From NCBI GenBank assembly GCA_964569055.1, contig CAZMSZ010000270.1, positions 1 to 10,552 of the forward strand: a stretch of DNA of 10,552 nucleotides. Direction: 5' to 3'. The notes under the pieces are model-generated. The model was not told the DNA's origin. It did not search any database and was given only the letters and a program-made list of their open reading frames with translations. This stretch comes from JAWLGW01 sp964569055. GTDB lineage: Bacteria > Planctomycetota > J058. Positions 1-6,760 of the stretch are shown here, piece after piece. Position 1 is the stretch's first letter. Each line of letters opens with the position of its first letter. The translations under genes were made by a program, and so were the position numbers.

Positions 1-915
1 TGGGACGCCGCGCAGCAGCGCGAGGTCTCCGAGTTCATCGTGGGCGAGGAGGAGCTGCGCGACCTCACCGGCGAGACGACGCGCACCTTCACCGCGCCCT
101 CGCTGCCGTTCCGGCTCACGCTCTCGCACTTCACGCGCAACGCCCGCCCGCTCCCCAAGGGGCCCATGTGGTCCTCGCCGTTCCCGGTGATCGACGGCTG
201 GGCGCTGCGCCCGCTCGAGCTCGACAAGGAGGCCGAGCGCAACCTCCCGGGCCTCTACGTGAAGGCCGAGGCGGAGGGGACGCCGCCGAGCGAAGGGATC
301 CTGTGGGGCTTCCAGCGCCACCCGTTTACGTTCCAGGCGGGCGGGGGCACCTACGCGGTCCACCTGCGCAAGCGGCGCTTCCCCATGCCGTTCACGATCC
401 GGCTCGACCGGTTCCACTGGGAGTTCTATCCGGGCACGAACATCCCGAAGACCTACGAGAGCTACGTCACGCGGATCCAGGACGGGGTCGAGACCCCGGT
501 CAAGATCTCCATGAACGAGCCGCTGCGGCACGACGGCTACGTGCTGTTCCAGGCCTCCTACGGCCCGGGGCAGGACGTCCCGCCCGGCGCGCCCGCGTTC
601 TCGGTGTTCGCGGTGGTCCGCAACCCGTCCGACCAGTGGCCGCTGATCGGCTGCGTCGTGATCGCCTGCGGGCTGCTGCTCACGTTCGGCCAGCGCCTGG
701 CGCGCTACGTGCGCGGCCAGCGGCGACGGCTGGCCCAGGAGGCGGCGGCCGCGCAAGCTGAAGCGGCCGCGCCGGCGCAGGCCGAGCCCGAGGCGCGCCA
801 GGCGCCCGCCGCGGAGGTCCCGCAGGCTGCCCAAGGTGATGATGGCGGGGCTGGGTCCCCGCCGACCCAGTCGCCGGAGGCCGCGGAGCCCGCGGCCCAG
901 GAGGAGCGCGCGTGA
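1..915 (+). CDS. resB: ResB-like cytochrome c biogenesis protein, 3' part only
   Basis: The reading frame is open from the first base, so the gene starts upstream and only the last 304 codons are present. ResB (Ccs1) works with CcsA in System II cytochrome c maturation, moving haem across the membrane and presenting it to apocytochromes. The visible part is mostly the extracytoplasmic domain. It has the family pattern of a YESYVT strand, a KISMNEPLRHDGY segment and FQASYGPGQ, then FSVFAVVRNPSDQWPL leading into a final membrane helix at about fragment residues 213-235. This matches the ResB C-terminal order of 'MN-PL-Y-GY--YQAS' followed by a last helix. After the helix comes an Arg-rich cytoplasmic stretch and a low-complexity Ala/Pro/Glu/Gln tail of about 65 residues, which is unusual for the family. 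The TGA stop overlaps the GTG start of the CcsA gene, which indicates translational coupling. The family call is firm; the role of the tail is unknown. Confidence 0.85.
   Translation, partial: WDAAQQREVSEFIVGEEELRDLTGETTRTFTAPSLPFRLTLSHFTRNARPLPKGPMWSSPFPVIDGWALRPLELDKEAERNLPGLYVKAEAEGTPPSEGILWGFQRHPFTFQAGGGTYAVHLRKRRFPMPFTIRLDRFHWEFYPGTNIPKTYESYVTRIQDGVETPVKISMNEPLRHDGYVLFQASYGPGQDVPPGAPAFSVFAVVRNPSDQWPLIGCVVIACGLLLTFGQRLARYVRGQRRRLAQEAAAAQAEAAAPAQAEPEARQAPAAEVPQAAQGDDGGAGSPPTQSPEAAEPAAQEERA
899..906 (+). promoter_or_regulatory. Ribosome binding site of the ccsA-like gene
   Basis: AGGAGGAG lies inside the end of the ResB gene, five bases before the GTG at 912. It decides that GTG as the start, since the next in-frame candidates lose the N-terminal signal segment. 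Confidence 0.7.
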
Positions 916-2975
916 GGCGTCGTCCGATCGTCCGTGCAGGCCTGCTCGCCTTGGGCCTCGCCCTCGGCCTCGGCGGGTTGTTCGTCGCGCGCGCCCTGGC
1001 GGGGCCGCCCGCCGGCGAGGGGAGCGGCGCGGGCGCGGTCCCCACCTGGGGCGGCGCCACGCTGAAGCGGTTCGCCACCCTGCCGGTGCAGGACGGCGGG
1101 CGGGTCAAGCCGCTCGACACCCTGGCCGGCTTCAAGCTGCTCAAGCAGAACGGGCGCCGCTCGCTCACCACGCCCGACGGGCGCCGGCTGACCCCGATCG
1201 CCTGGCTGCTCGACTGCCTGTTCTTCCCCGAGCAGGCCAAGCGCTACGTCTCGTTCCTGGTGGAGAACGACGAGGTCCTGACCGCGATCGGCGTGCAGTC
1301 CAAGAGCAAGCGCGCCCGCTACAGCTACGCCGAGCTCGAGCCCGGGCTGCCGCGCCTCGAGCAGCTCGCGCGCCAGTACGCGCAGATCCCCGAGAAGGAG
1401 CGCGGCCCGGCCGAGGGGCAGACCCTCCAGCTGTTCCGCAACGTGCTCGACTTCGAGGGGCTGATCCACTTCCTCGACTTCGCGCGCGGCCCCTACCCGG
1501 TCGACGGCTCACCCGGGCTGCAGGCGATCTTCCCGGCCGGCGAGCGGGTCACCCTGGCCGACGTGCTCGAGCACGCCGAGGAGGTGCGCGCCCTGTGGGA
1601 GCAGAACGCGGCCGGGCACGGCGCCGCGCCCGCTCAGGGCGAGGACGCCGCCGAGACCGCCGCGATCCAGGCCCTGGTCGACCGGCTGATGCGCGTCGGG
1701 CAGGCGGCCGCCGCCGTCGACCTGTTCCCGCCGCCCGAGCACGACCCCGCCGCCCACGCCGGCCACCAGCACGAGCCCGAGGGCGAGCGCGAGTGGCTCA
1801 GCCCGTTCGACATGATCCAGGAGAGCTTCAGCCACGGCGAGCTGCCCGAGCGCCACCTCGCGCTCCTCGCCACGCTCGAGCGGCTCGAGGCGAGCAAGCA
1901 CGACCCGGCCGCCTTCGAGCGCGCCCTGGGCGAGCTCCACGACGGGCTGACCGCCCTGGCCGACGCGCGCGGCGAGTACCGCGCCGTCCCGCTGGAGGTG
2001 TTCTTCTACCGGGGCGACTTCTTCTACCGGGCGCTGTACGCCTTCATGGGCGCCTTCCTGGCCGTCGCGCTCGGCTGGCTGGCGCCGCGCTCGCGCTGGC
2101 CGGTCGCCGGCGCCTGGGTGTGCGCCGGGCTCGGCCTGACGCTGCTCGTGACGGGGATCGCGCTCCGCTGCGTGATCCGCGGCCGCCCGCCGGTCACCAC
2201 GCTCTACGAGACGATCCTGTTCATCACCGCCAGCGCGGTGCTGACCGCGCTGGTCCTGGAGTGGATCAACCGCCGCCGGATCGCGCTGGCGCTGGCCGCG
2301 ATCCTGGGGTCCGCCGGGCTATTCCTCGCCAACCGCTACGAGTTCACCGAGGCGGTCACCGCCGGCGACACCATGCAGGCCATGCGCGCGGTGCTCGACA
2401 CCAACTTCTGGCTGTCGACCCACGTGACCACGGTCACCCTCGGCTACTCCGCGGGCCTGCTCGCCTCGGCCCTGGCCCACGTGTGGCTGCTCGGCAAGCT
2501 GTTCGGGCTGCGCGCCGACGACAAGGGCTTCTACCGCGAGGTGGCGCGCATGGTCTACGGCGCGCTCTGCTTCTCGCTGATCTTCGCGACCGTCGGCACG
2601 ATCCTGGGCGGGATCTGGGCCAACTACTCCTGGGGCCGGTTCTGGGGCTGGGACCCCAAGGAGAACGGCGCCCTCATGATCGTGCTGTGGCACCTCATGA
2701 TCCTGCACGCCCGCCTGGGCGGGTACGTCCAGGCCTACGGCATGAGCGTCCTGGCGGTGCTCGGCGGGCTGGTGGTCGCGTTCTCCTGGTGGGGCGTGAA
2801 CCTCCTGAACGTCGGCCTCCACAGCTACGGCTTCACCCAGGGCGCCCAGACGGCGCTCGGCGTGACCTACGCCGTCGAGGGGGCGTTCGTGCTGGCCACC
2901 CTCGGCTGGTGGCTGTCGCAGCAGCGCGGCGCGACGGGCGGCGAGGCGGGAGGAGCGCCGAGCGCGGAGGGTTGA
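912..2975 (+). CDS. ccsA: CcsA-type cytochrome c haem lyase subunit with large N-terminal extracytoplasmic domain
   Basis: This 687-residue protein is the haem-handling partner of the upstream ResB. Residues 1-31 are Arg-rich then hydrophobic, a signal anchor. Residues about 50-365 are extracytoplasmic and begin with PVQDGGRVKPLDT (58-70), a motif also seen in the CcsA half of fused CcsBA proteins. Near residues 275-290 is a His-rich, disordered-looking linker (EHDPAAHAGHQHEPE). From about residue 370 the polytopic CcsA domain follows. It contains RPPVTTLYETILF, a conserved His in FWLSTHV (His504), the tryptophan-rich WGWDPKE haem motif (578-584) and the histidines of WHLMILH (His594, His599). 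Plain CcsA proteins are about 250-350 residues, so half of this protein is extra. The start is GTG with a strong Shine-Dalgarno, overlapping the ResB stop by four bases. The family is certain from WGWDPKE; the job of the middle domain is not known. Confidence 0.93.
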   Translation: MRRRPIVRAGLLALGLALGLGGLFVARALAGPPAGEGSGAGAVPTWGGATLKRFATLPVQDGGRVKPLDTLAGFKLLKQNGRRSLTTPDGRRLTPIAWLLDCLFFPEQAKRYVSFLVENDEVLTAIGVQSKSKRARYSYAELEPGLPRLEQLARQYAQIPEKERGPAEGQTLQLFRNVLDFEGLIHFLDFARGPYPVDGSPGLQAIFPAGERVTLADVLEHAEEVRALWEQNAAGHGAAPAQGEDAAETAAIQALVDRLMRVGQAAAAVDLFPPPEHDPAAHAGHQHEPEGEREWLSPFDMIQESFSHGELPERHLALLATLERLEASKHDPAAFERALGELHDGLTALADARGEYRAVPLEVFFYRGDFFYRALYAFMGAFLAVALGWLAPRSRWPVAGAWVCAGLGLTLLVTGIALRCVIRGRPPVTTLYETILFITASAVLTALVLEWINRRRIALALAAILGSAGLFLANRYEFTEAVTAGDTMQAMRAVLDTNFWLSTHVTTVTLGYSAGLLASALAHVWLLGKLFGLRADDKGFYREVARMVYGALCFSLIFATVGTILGGIWANYSWGRFWGWDPKENGALMIVLWHLMILHARLGGYVQAYGMSVLAVLGGLVVAFSWWGVNLLNVGLHSYGFTQGAQTALGVTYAVEGAFVLATLGWWLSQQRGATGGEAGGAPSAEG

Positions 2976-2988
2976 AACGGGGAACGGA

Positions 2989-3127
2989 AGACGGAATGTC
3001 AACAGAGAATATCAATGACAACGTCGACTGAGTGACAGACGCTCGCATCTCTACAGGGCGGACGTCACTTCAGTGACAGCGGTTTTCATTGATATTCGGA
3101 TTGTTATTCCTTGTTGATATTCCGTGT
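2989..3127. repeat. Nested imperfect inverted repeat, about 139 bases (MITE-like or bidirectional terminator)
   Basis: Three pairs of arms face each other. Outer: 2989-3005 against 3111-3127, 14 of 17 matching. Middle: 3007-3022 against 3082-3097, 15 of 16 matching, including a perfect 12-base core GAATATCAATGA. Inner: 3023-3036 against 3064-3077, 13 matches with one gap on each side; the right inner arm is itself a palindrome, GTCACT-TC-AGTGAC. The central loop is about 27 bases. The right half has one extra unit (3098-3110), so the left side carries two GAATATCAA-like units and the right side three. No transposase is present. The structure is directly visible; whether it is a mobile element, a terminator or both is inference. 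Confidence 0.7.
3089..3123 (-). repeat. Three tandem 12-13 base units (consensus GGAATATCAA)
   Basis: On the + strand TTGATATTCG (3089), TTGTTATTCC (3101) and TTGATATTCC (3114) are spaced 12 and 13 bases apart. Each is a near copy of the next, with one or two differences. They form the right arm of the larger inverted repeat. Evenly spaced short repeats of this kind can also be protein binding sites, but they lie downstream of both neighbouring genes. Confidence 0.6.
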
Positions 3128-3135
3128 TGTCTTAG

Positions 3136-4215
3136 TCAGTCGTCGTCCTCTTCCTCTTCCTCTTCGCCCTCGCCCTCCTCGAAGTCGTCGTCGAGCGCGT
3201 AGCCGCTCGCGGCGGCGGCCGTGTCGAAGCCCGCGCCGAAGCGGGCCTCGCCCTCCTCGACCACGTCGCGCACGCGCTTGGCGGGGTCCTGCCGGGCGCG
3301 CTGGATCAGCTCGGCCAGGGCGCGGCGGTGCTCCGCCTTGGGGTCGAACAGGTCGAGCAGCGCCTGCACCAGGCGGCGGCGGATCTCGGGGTCCTGGTCC
3401 TCGTAGAGCACGCGCAGGAGCTGCACCGAGCGGCCGTTCACTCGCACGAAGCGGAGCGAGCGGACCAGCGTCCAGCGCAGCTCGACGGTGCCCGAGCGCA
3501 GCCAGGCGCGCAGCGTGGGGAGGAGCGGGTCGAAGTGGTCGGCGAGCAGGTGCTCGAACACGCCCGCCGCGGCGGCGGCGCGCACGGGCTCGTCGGGGGC
3601 GCTCGCCATCAGGCGCGCCACCTCGAGCACCGGGCGCGGGTCGCGGTCGTACAGCTCGAGCAGCGAACCGGCGGCCGCCCAGTGCACGTCGGGCTCGCGG
3701 TCGAGCGCCAGGCGCTCGAGCAGCGCTAGCCCCTTGGGCAGGTCGGCCAGCTCCAGGCTGCGCAGGTGGCGGGCGACCAGGGCGCGCACCGCGGGGTCCT
3801 CGTCGCGCGCGCAGCGCTTGCACAGCTCGAGCGTCTGCTCGGGGTCCTCGGCCGACAGGTCGAGGGCCATGAGGCGCACCTCGGGGTCGGGGTCGAGGAT
3901 CAGCTTCTTGAGCGCCTTGCCGCAGCGCTCGCGCTGCGCGTCGCTGCTGACGGGCAGCGCGCCGGTGGCGAGCCAGCGCAGCCGCGGCGCGTCGGCCTTG
4001 AGCCAGCCCTGCAGCAGCCCGAAGAACACGTCGGGCTGCTCGTCCCAGGCCTGCTTGAGCGCGACCCGCAGCGCCTCGCGCTCGCGCGCGTGCTCCTCTT
4101 GGCTCGAGGCCTCCACGTGCGCCTCGAGCGCCTTGATCGCCGCCTTGGGCGACTCGGCGAGCCAGCGCGCGAGCGTGGCGATGTCCGCCGGGATCGCTGC
4201 CTTGCTCCGGGTCAC
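3136..4215 (-). CDS. HEAT-repeat protein with acidic C-terminal tail
   Basis: This 359-residue protein has no signal peptide or membrane segment, so it is probably cytoplasmic. From about residue 75 to 320 it is a run of paired helices with HEAT-type spacing and recurring D-DP-VR cores: LDPDPEVRLMALDLS, ARDEDPAVRALVARHL, LDREPDVHWAAAGSL and YEDQDPEIRRRLVQALL. Such solenoids are usually protein-binding scaffolds. The last 18 or so residues are almost all Asp and Glu, after a flexible Ala/Gly stretch; this could be a charge mimic or solubility tail. The start is GTG with GGAGGAGG five bases upstream. The gene follows purQ after 19 bases and is probably in the nadB-purQ operon. I see no catalytic motif. 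A DNA-glycosylase-like HEAT fold (AlkD type) was considered, but nothing specific supports it. Confidence 0.85.
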   Translation of the reverse strand: MTRSKAAIPADIATLARWLAESPKAAIKALEAHVEASSQEEHAREREALRVALKQAWDEQPDVFFGLLQGWLKADAPRLRWLATGALPVSSDAQRERCGKALKKLILDPDPEVRLMALDLSAEDPEQTLELCKRCARDEDPAVRALVARHLRSLELADLPKGLALLERLALDREPDVHWAAAGSLLELYDRDPRPVLEVARLMASAPDEPVRAAAAAGVFEHLLADHFDPLLPTLRAWLRSGTVELRWTLVRSLRFVRVNGRSVQLLRVLYEDQDPEIRRRLVQALLDLFDPKAEHRRALAELIQRARQDPAKRVRDVVEEGEARFGAGFDTAAAASGYALDDDFEEGEGEEEEEEDDD

Positions 4216-4220
4216 CGCCG

Positions 4221-4228
4221 CCTCCTCC
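4221..4228 (-). promoter_or_regulatory. Ribosome binding site of the HEAT-repeat gene
   Basis: GGAGGAGG on the - strand lies five bases before the GTG start at 4215, within the 19-base gap after purQ. It fixes the GTG start. Confidence 0.7.
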
Positions 4229-4234
4229 GCGCGC

Positions 4235-5041
4235 TCAGCGGGCCCCGGCCCGCGCGAGGTGCGCGACCGCGTCCTCGAACAGCCGCAGGCCGACCCCCGG
4301 GCCCGACGCGCCGGCGCCGGTCCGCCGCGTCCAGCCAGGGCGGTGCCACGGCTCGACGTTGCGCTCGGGGTGGGGCATGAGGCCGAGGATCCGCCCGGTC
4401 TCGTCGATCAGCCCGGCGAGGTCGTCCTCCGAGCCGGCCGGGTTGAAGGGGTAGGGGGCCGGGCGCTCGCCCGCGCTGCCCGCCACGCCCGGGGCGCCGT
4501 CGGTGGGACGCAGGTAGCGCAGCGCTCGCTGCTCGGCGGGCACCTCGCCCCCGAGCACCAGGCGCCCCTCGGCGTGGGCCACCGGCAGGTCGAGCACGTC
4601 GCCCGCCCGCAGCCACGGCGAGCGGTCGGTGCACACCTCGAGGCGGATCCAGCGCGCCTCGAACCGGCCCGAGGCGTTGCGCGCCAGGGTGGCGGGCGCC
4701 CCGCCCGGCAGCAGGCCCGCCTTGACCAGCACCTGGAACCCGTTGCAGATCCCGATCACCAGCCCGCCGCGGTCGACCAGCCGGCGCACCGACTCGGCCA
4801 GGCGGCGGGCCAGGATCCCGCCCAGGATCCGCCCCGCGCCCAGGTCGTCGCCGTAGGTGAACCCGCCGGGGATCGCGAGCAGATCGACGTCCTCCAGCGC
4901 CCGGCTCGGGTCGCGCTCCAGCAGCCGGTTGACGTGGACCCGCGCCGCCTCGGCGCCGGCGCGCTCGAGGGCGTGTGCCGTCTCGAGGTCGCAGTTGGAG
5001 CCGGCGGCCCGCAGGACCAGCGCGCGGGGGCGGTCGCTCAC
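4235..5041 (-). CDS. purQ: Phosphoribosylformylglycinamidine synthase, glutaminase subunit PurQ
   Basis: PurQ hydrolyses glutamine and passes the ammonia to PurL, which converts FGAR to FGAM in purine synthesis. It is a class I glutamine amidotransferase. Residues 14-17 (GSNC) begin the N-terminal strand. PGGFTYGDDLGAGRI (58-72) is the PurQ-specific loop. GICNGFQ holds the nucleophile Cys99, and MPHPERN holds the catalytic His224 and Glu226. The protein is 268 residues, longer than the ~225-residue Bacillus form, with extra sequence between the RPTD and PYPFNPAGS segments and at the C-terminus. I chose the GTG at 5041 because it overlaps the nadB stop by four bases, has GGGAGGAGGG just upstream and gives the correct N-terminus. 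The frame stays open further upstream, but there it only shadows nadB. PurL and PurS are not in the window. Confidence 0.95.
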   Translation of the reverse strand: MSDRPRALVLRAAGSNCDLETAHALERAGAEAARVHVNRLLERDPSRALEDVDLLAIPGGFTYGDDLGAGRILGGILARRLAESVRRLVDRGGLVIGICNGFQVLVKAGLLPGGAPATLARNASGRFEARWIRLEVCTDRSPWLRAGDVLDLPVAHAEGRLVLGGEVPAEQRALRYLRPTDGAPGVAGSAGERPAPYPFNPAGSEDDLAGLIDETGRILGLMPHPERNVEPWHRPGWTRRTGAGASGPGVGLRLFEDAVAHLARAGAR

Positions 5042-6678
5042 GACCCTCCTCCCTGCGGGCGGCTGACCTCGCTGTGCACGGCGAAGCGCGCGTCGTCGCG
5101 CTCGGGGAAGTCGAGCCGGTGGTGGGCCCCGCGGCTCTCCTCGCGCCACAGCGCGGCGCGCGCCATGAGCGTGGCGACCGTCAGCATGTTCTGCAGCTCC
5201 CAGCCGCGCGGCCCGGCGAACACCTCGCCCAGCACGTAGCTCGACCAGAACGTGAGCTTCTCCAGCGCGGCGCGCAGCCCCTCGCCGTCGCGCTCGATCG
5301 CCATGTGGCGCCAGGTCTCGGCGCGCAGCGAGGCCCACACGTCGTCGATGTCGATCTCGACCCGCCGGCTGGGCTGGGCGTCGCTCGACTCGAGCGGGAG
5401 GCGGGCCACGCCGCCCAGGCTGCCCTCGGCCAGCGCGGCCGCGCGCGCGCCGGCCCGCGCGCCGAACACCAGCCCCTCGAGCAGCGAGTTGGAGCCGAGC
5501 CGGTTGGCGCCGTGCAGGCCCGAGCACGAGACCTCGCCCACCGCGAACAGGCGCGGGATCGAGGTCGCGCCCTCGAGGTCGGTCGCCACCCCGCCGATCG
5601 TGTAGTGGGCGCTCGGGCGCACCGGAACCCGGTCGCTGGTGAAGTCGACCCCGTAGCTGCGGCAGATCCGCTCGATCCCGGGGAAGCGGGCGCGCAGCGT
5701 CTCGGGCTCGCCGAGGTGGGTCAGGCTGAGGAACACCCCCTCCACCCCCGGCTCGCGCAGCTGGCGCACGATCGCGCGGGCCACCACGTCGCGCGGGGCG
5801 AGCTCGGCCATCTCGTGCTGCCCGACCATGAACCGCCGCCCCTGCGAGTCGACGAGGTGCGCCCCCTCGCCGCGCAGGGCCTCGGTCAGGAGGTGACGCG
5901 AGGCGCCCGCCACGTAGAGCGTGGTCGGGTGGAACTGCATGAACTCGAGGTCGCGCAGGGCGGCGCCCGCGCGGTAGGCCATGGCGAGCCCGTCGCCCGT
6001 GGCGACCGCGGGGTTGGTCGTCTCGCGGAACACCCGCCCCGCCCCGCCCGCCGCGAGCACGGTCGCGCGGGCCGCGACCAGCTGCGTGCCGGTGTTGTGG
6101 TCCCAGAGCAGCGCGCCCTGGCACTCGCCGTTGGACGTGATCAGGTCGATCGCGAAGGCGTGCTCGAGGAAGCGGATCCGCGGGTGTGCCCGCGCCCGCT
6201 CGAGCAGCGCCCGCTCGATCTCCTGCCCGGTGGCGTCGCCCGTGGCGTGCAGGATCCGCTTGGCCGAGTGGCCGCCCTCCTGTGTCAGCGCGAGGTCGCC
6301 GTCGGGGGTCTGGTCGAAGCAGGCGCCGATGTCGATCAGGCGGCGCACCGCCTCGGTGGCCTCGGTCACGACCGTGCGGACCACCTCCTCGTCGCACAGC
6401 CCGCAGCCCGAGATGAGCGTGTCCTCGGCGTGGCGCTCGTAGCTGTCCTCGCCGTTGCCCGGGTGGAGCACCGCGGCGATCCCGCCCTGGGCGTAGAACG
6501 TGTTCGACTCCTGCGCCGCCGCCTTGGTGGCGATCAGCACCGTCCCCGACTCGGCCGCCCGGAGCGCGGCGGAGAGGCCCGCCACGCCGCTGCCGAGCAC
6601 GAGCACGTCCGACCAGCGGAGCGGCACCTCCCGCGGGTCGAAGCGGGTCAGGTAGCGCCGGCAGGCGATTCCTTCCAT
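5038..6678 (-). CDS. nadB: L-aspartate oxidase
   Basis: NadB oxidises L-aspartate to iminoaspartate, the first step of de novo NAD synthesis; NadA and NadC are not in the window. The 546-residue protein shows the succinate dehydrogenase/aspartate oxidase flavoprotein plan. The FAD-binding GSGVAG is at 29-34, and SNTFYAQGGIAAV follows. EGGHSAKR is near 134, QFHPTTLY is in the middle, and APRDVVAR carries Arg296. HYTIGGV carries His358, and GANRLGSNSLLEG carries Arg393. These correspond in order and spacing to the known active-site residues of E. coli NadB. The AQGG loop lacks the histidine that carries covalent FAD in SdhA/FrdA, which supports NadB over fumarate reductase. About 22 residues precede the first strand (RRYLTRFDP), a leader style I associate with planctomycete-like NadB. 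The start is ATG. No Shine-Dalgarno is clear except a distant AGGA within the putative -10. The stop overlaps purQ. Confidence 0.95.
   Translation of the reverse strand: MEGIACRRYLTRFDPREVPLRWSDVLVLGSGVAGLSAALRAAESGTVLIATKAAAQESNTFYAQGGIAAVLHPGNGEDSYERHAEDTLISGCGLCDEEVVRTVVTEATEAVRRLIDIGACFDQTPDGDLALTQEGGHSAKRILHATGDATGQEIERALLERARAHPRIRFLEHAFAIDLITSNGECQGALLWDHNTGTQLVAARATVLAAGGAGRVFRETTNPAVATGDGLAMAYRAGAALRDLEFMQFHPTTLYVAGASRHLLTEALRGEGAHLVDSQGRRFMVGQHEMAELAPRDVVARAIVRQLREPGVEGVFLSLTHLGEPETLRARFPGIERICRSYGVDFTSDRVPVRPSAHYTIGGVATDLEGATSIPRLFAVGEVSCSGLHGANRLGSNSLLEGLVFGARAGARAAALAEGSLGGVARLPLESSDAQPSRRVEIDIDDVWASLRAETWRHMAIERDGEGLRAALEKLTFWSSYVLGEVFAGPRGWELQNMLTVATLMARAALWREESRGAHHRLDFPERDDARFAVHSEVSRPQGGGS
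5044..5053 (-). promoter_or_regulatory. Ribosome binding site deciding the purQ start
   Basis: GGGAGGAGGG on the - strand lies directly upstream of the GTG at 5041, inside the last codons of nadB. Because the purQ frame is open far upstream, this site and the four-base overlap are what identify the true start. Confidence 0.7.
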
Positions 6679-6687
6679 GGGGGGCGG

Positions 6688-6716
6688 ATCCTACGTGGGG
6701 GGTAGAAGGGTGTCCA
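6688..6716 (-). promoter_or_regulatory. Putative sigma70-type promoter of nadB-purQ-HEAT operon
   Basis: On the - strand TGGACA (6711-6716, five of six to TTGACA) is separated by exactly 17 bases from TAGGAT (6688-6693, four of six to TATAAT). The -10 ends nine bases before the ATG of nadB, so transcription would start about three bases before the codon. The spacing and the match are direct observations; activity is inferred. Confidence 0.5.
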
Positions 6717-6721
6717 TGCTA

Positions 6722-6760
6722 CCTCGCGCCGCGCGCGCGGCACCTCACGGAGCCGCGAGG
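6722..6760. repeat. GC-rich palindrome and stem around the end of the CPBP gene
   Basis: GCCGCGCGCGCGGC (6728-6741) is a perfect 14-base palindrome. It lies between a 7-base pair of arms, CCTCGCG (6722-6728) and CGCGAGG (6754-6760), that enclose the CPBP stop codon; the palindrome and the left arm share one base, so they are alternative folds. It is placed where a terminator for the thiS operon would be, but no T run follows on the - strand, so intrinsic termination is doubtful. Confidence 0.3.

Larger units (their letters stand above)
2976..3135. other. AT-rich intergenic island between convergent genes
   Basis: This gap lies between the stop of the ccsA-like gene and the stop of the HEAT-repeat gene. 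Its right third (3082-3135) is only about one third G+C (18 of 54 bases), against roughly 70% in the flanking genes. It holds the nested inverted repeat described separately and no credible gene. Because both neighbours end here, promoters are not expected. A bidirectional transcription end or a small inserted element are the likely explanations. Confidence 0.8.

Noticed and set aside
836..3031. A 731-codon open frame on the + strand across the ccsA gene
   Set aside because: It is Arg/Pro/Ala-rich with no domains and overlaps the well-supported CcsA frame; it is a product of high GC content.
2996..3031. An 11-codon frame (MSTENINDNVD) in the AT-rich island
   Set aside because: It is tiny, lacks a clear Shine-Dalgarno, and its bases are explained by the inverted repeat.
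3141..3165. Short GTC/CTC-type triplet run as a simple sequence repeat
   Set aside because: It encodes the acidic tail of the HEAT-repeat protein in frame, so it is coding sequence.
5042..6397. The long - strand frame upstream of purQ
   Set aside because: It is in phase with purQ but lies entirely inside nadB in another frame and has shadow composition; purQ begins at the GTG at 5041.
5038..6678. Succinate dehydrogenase or fumarate reductase flavoprotein instead of NadB
   Set aside because: The AQGG loop lacks the covalent-FAD histidine, EGGHS is the NadB form, and no iron-sulfur or membrane subunit is nearby.
4975..6705. A 576-codon + strand open frame antisense to nadB
   Set aside because: It has low-complexity Arg/Ala/Gly/Leu composition and no recognisable domain, while the opposite strand encodes a complete NadB.
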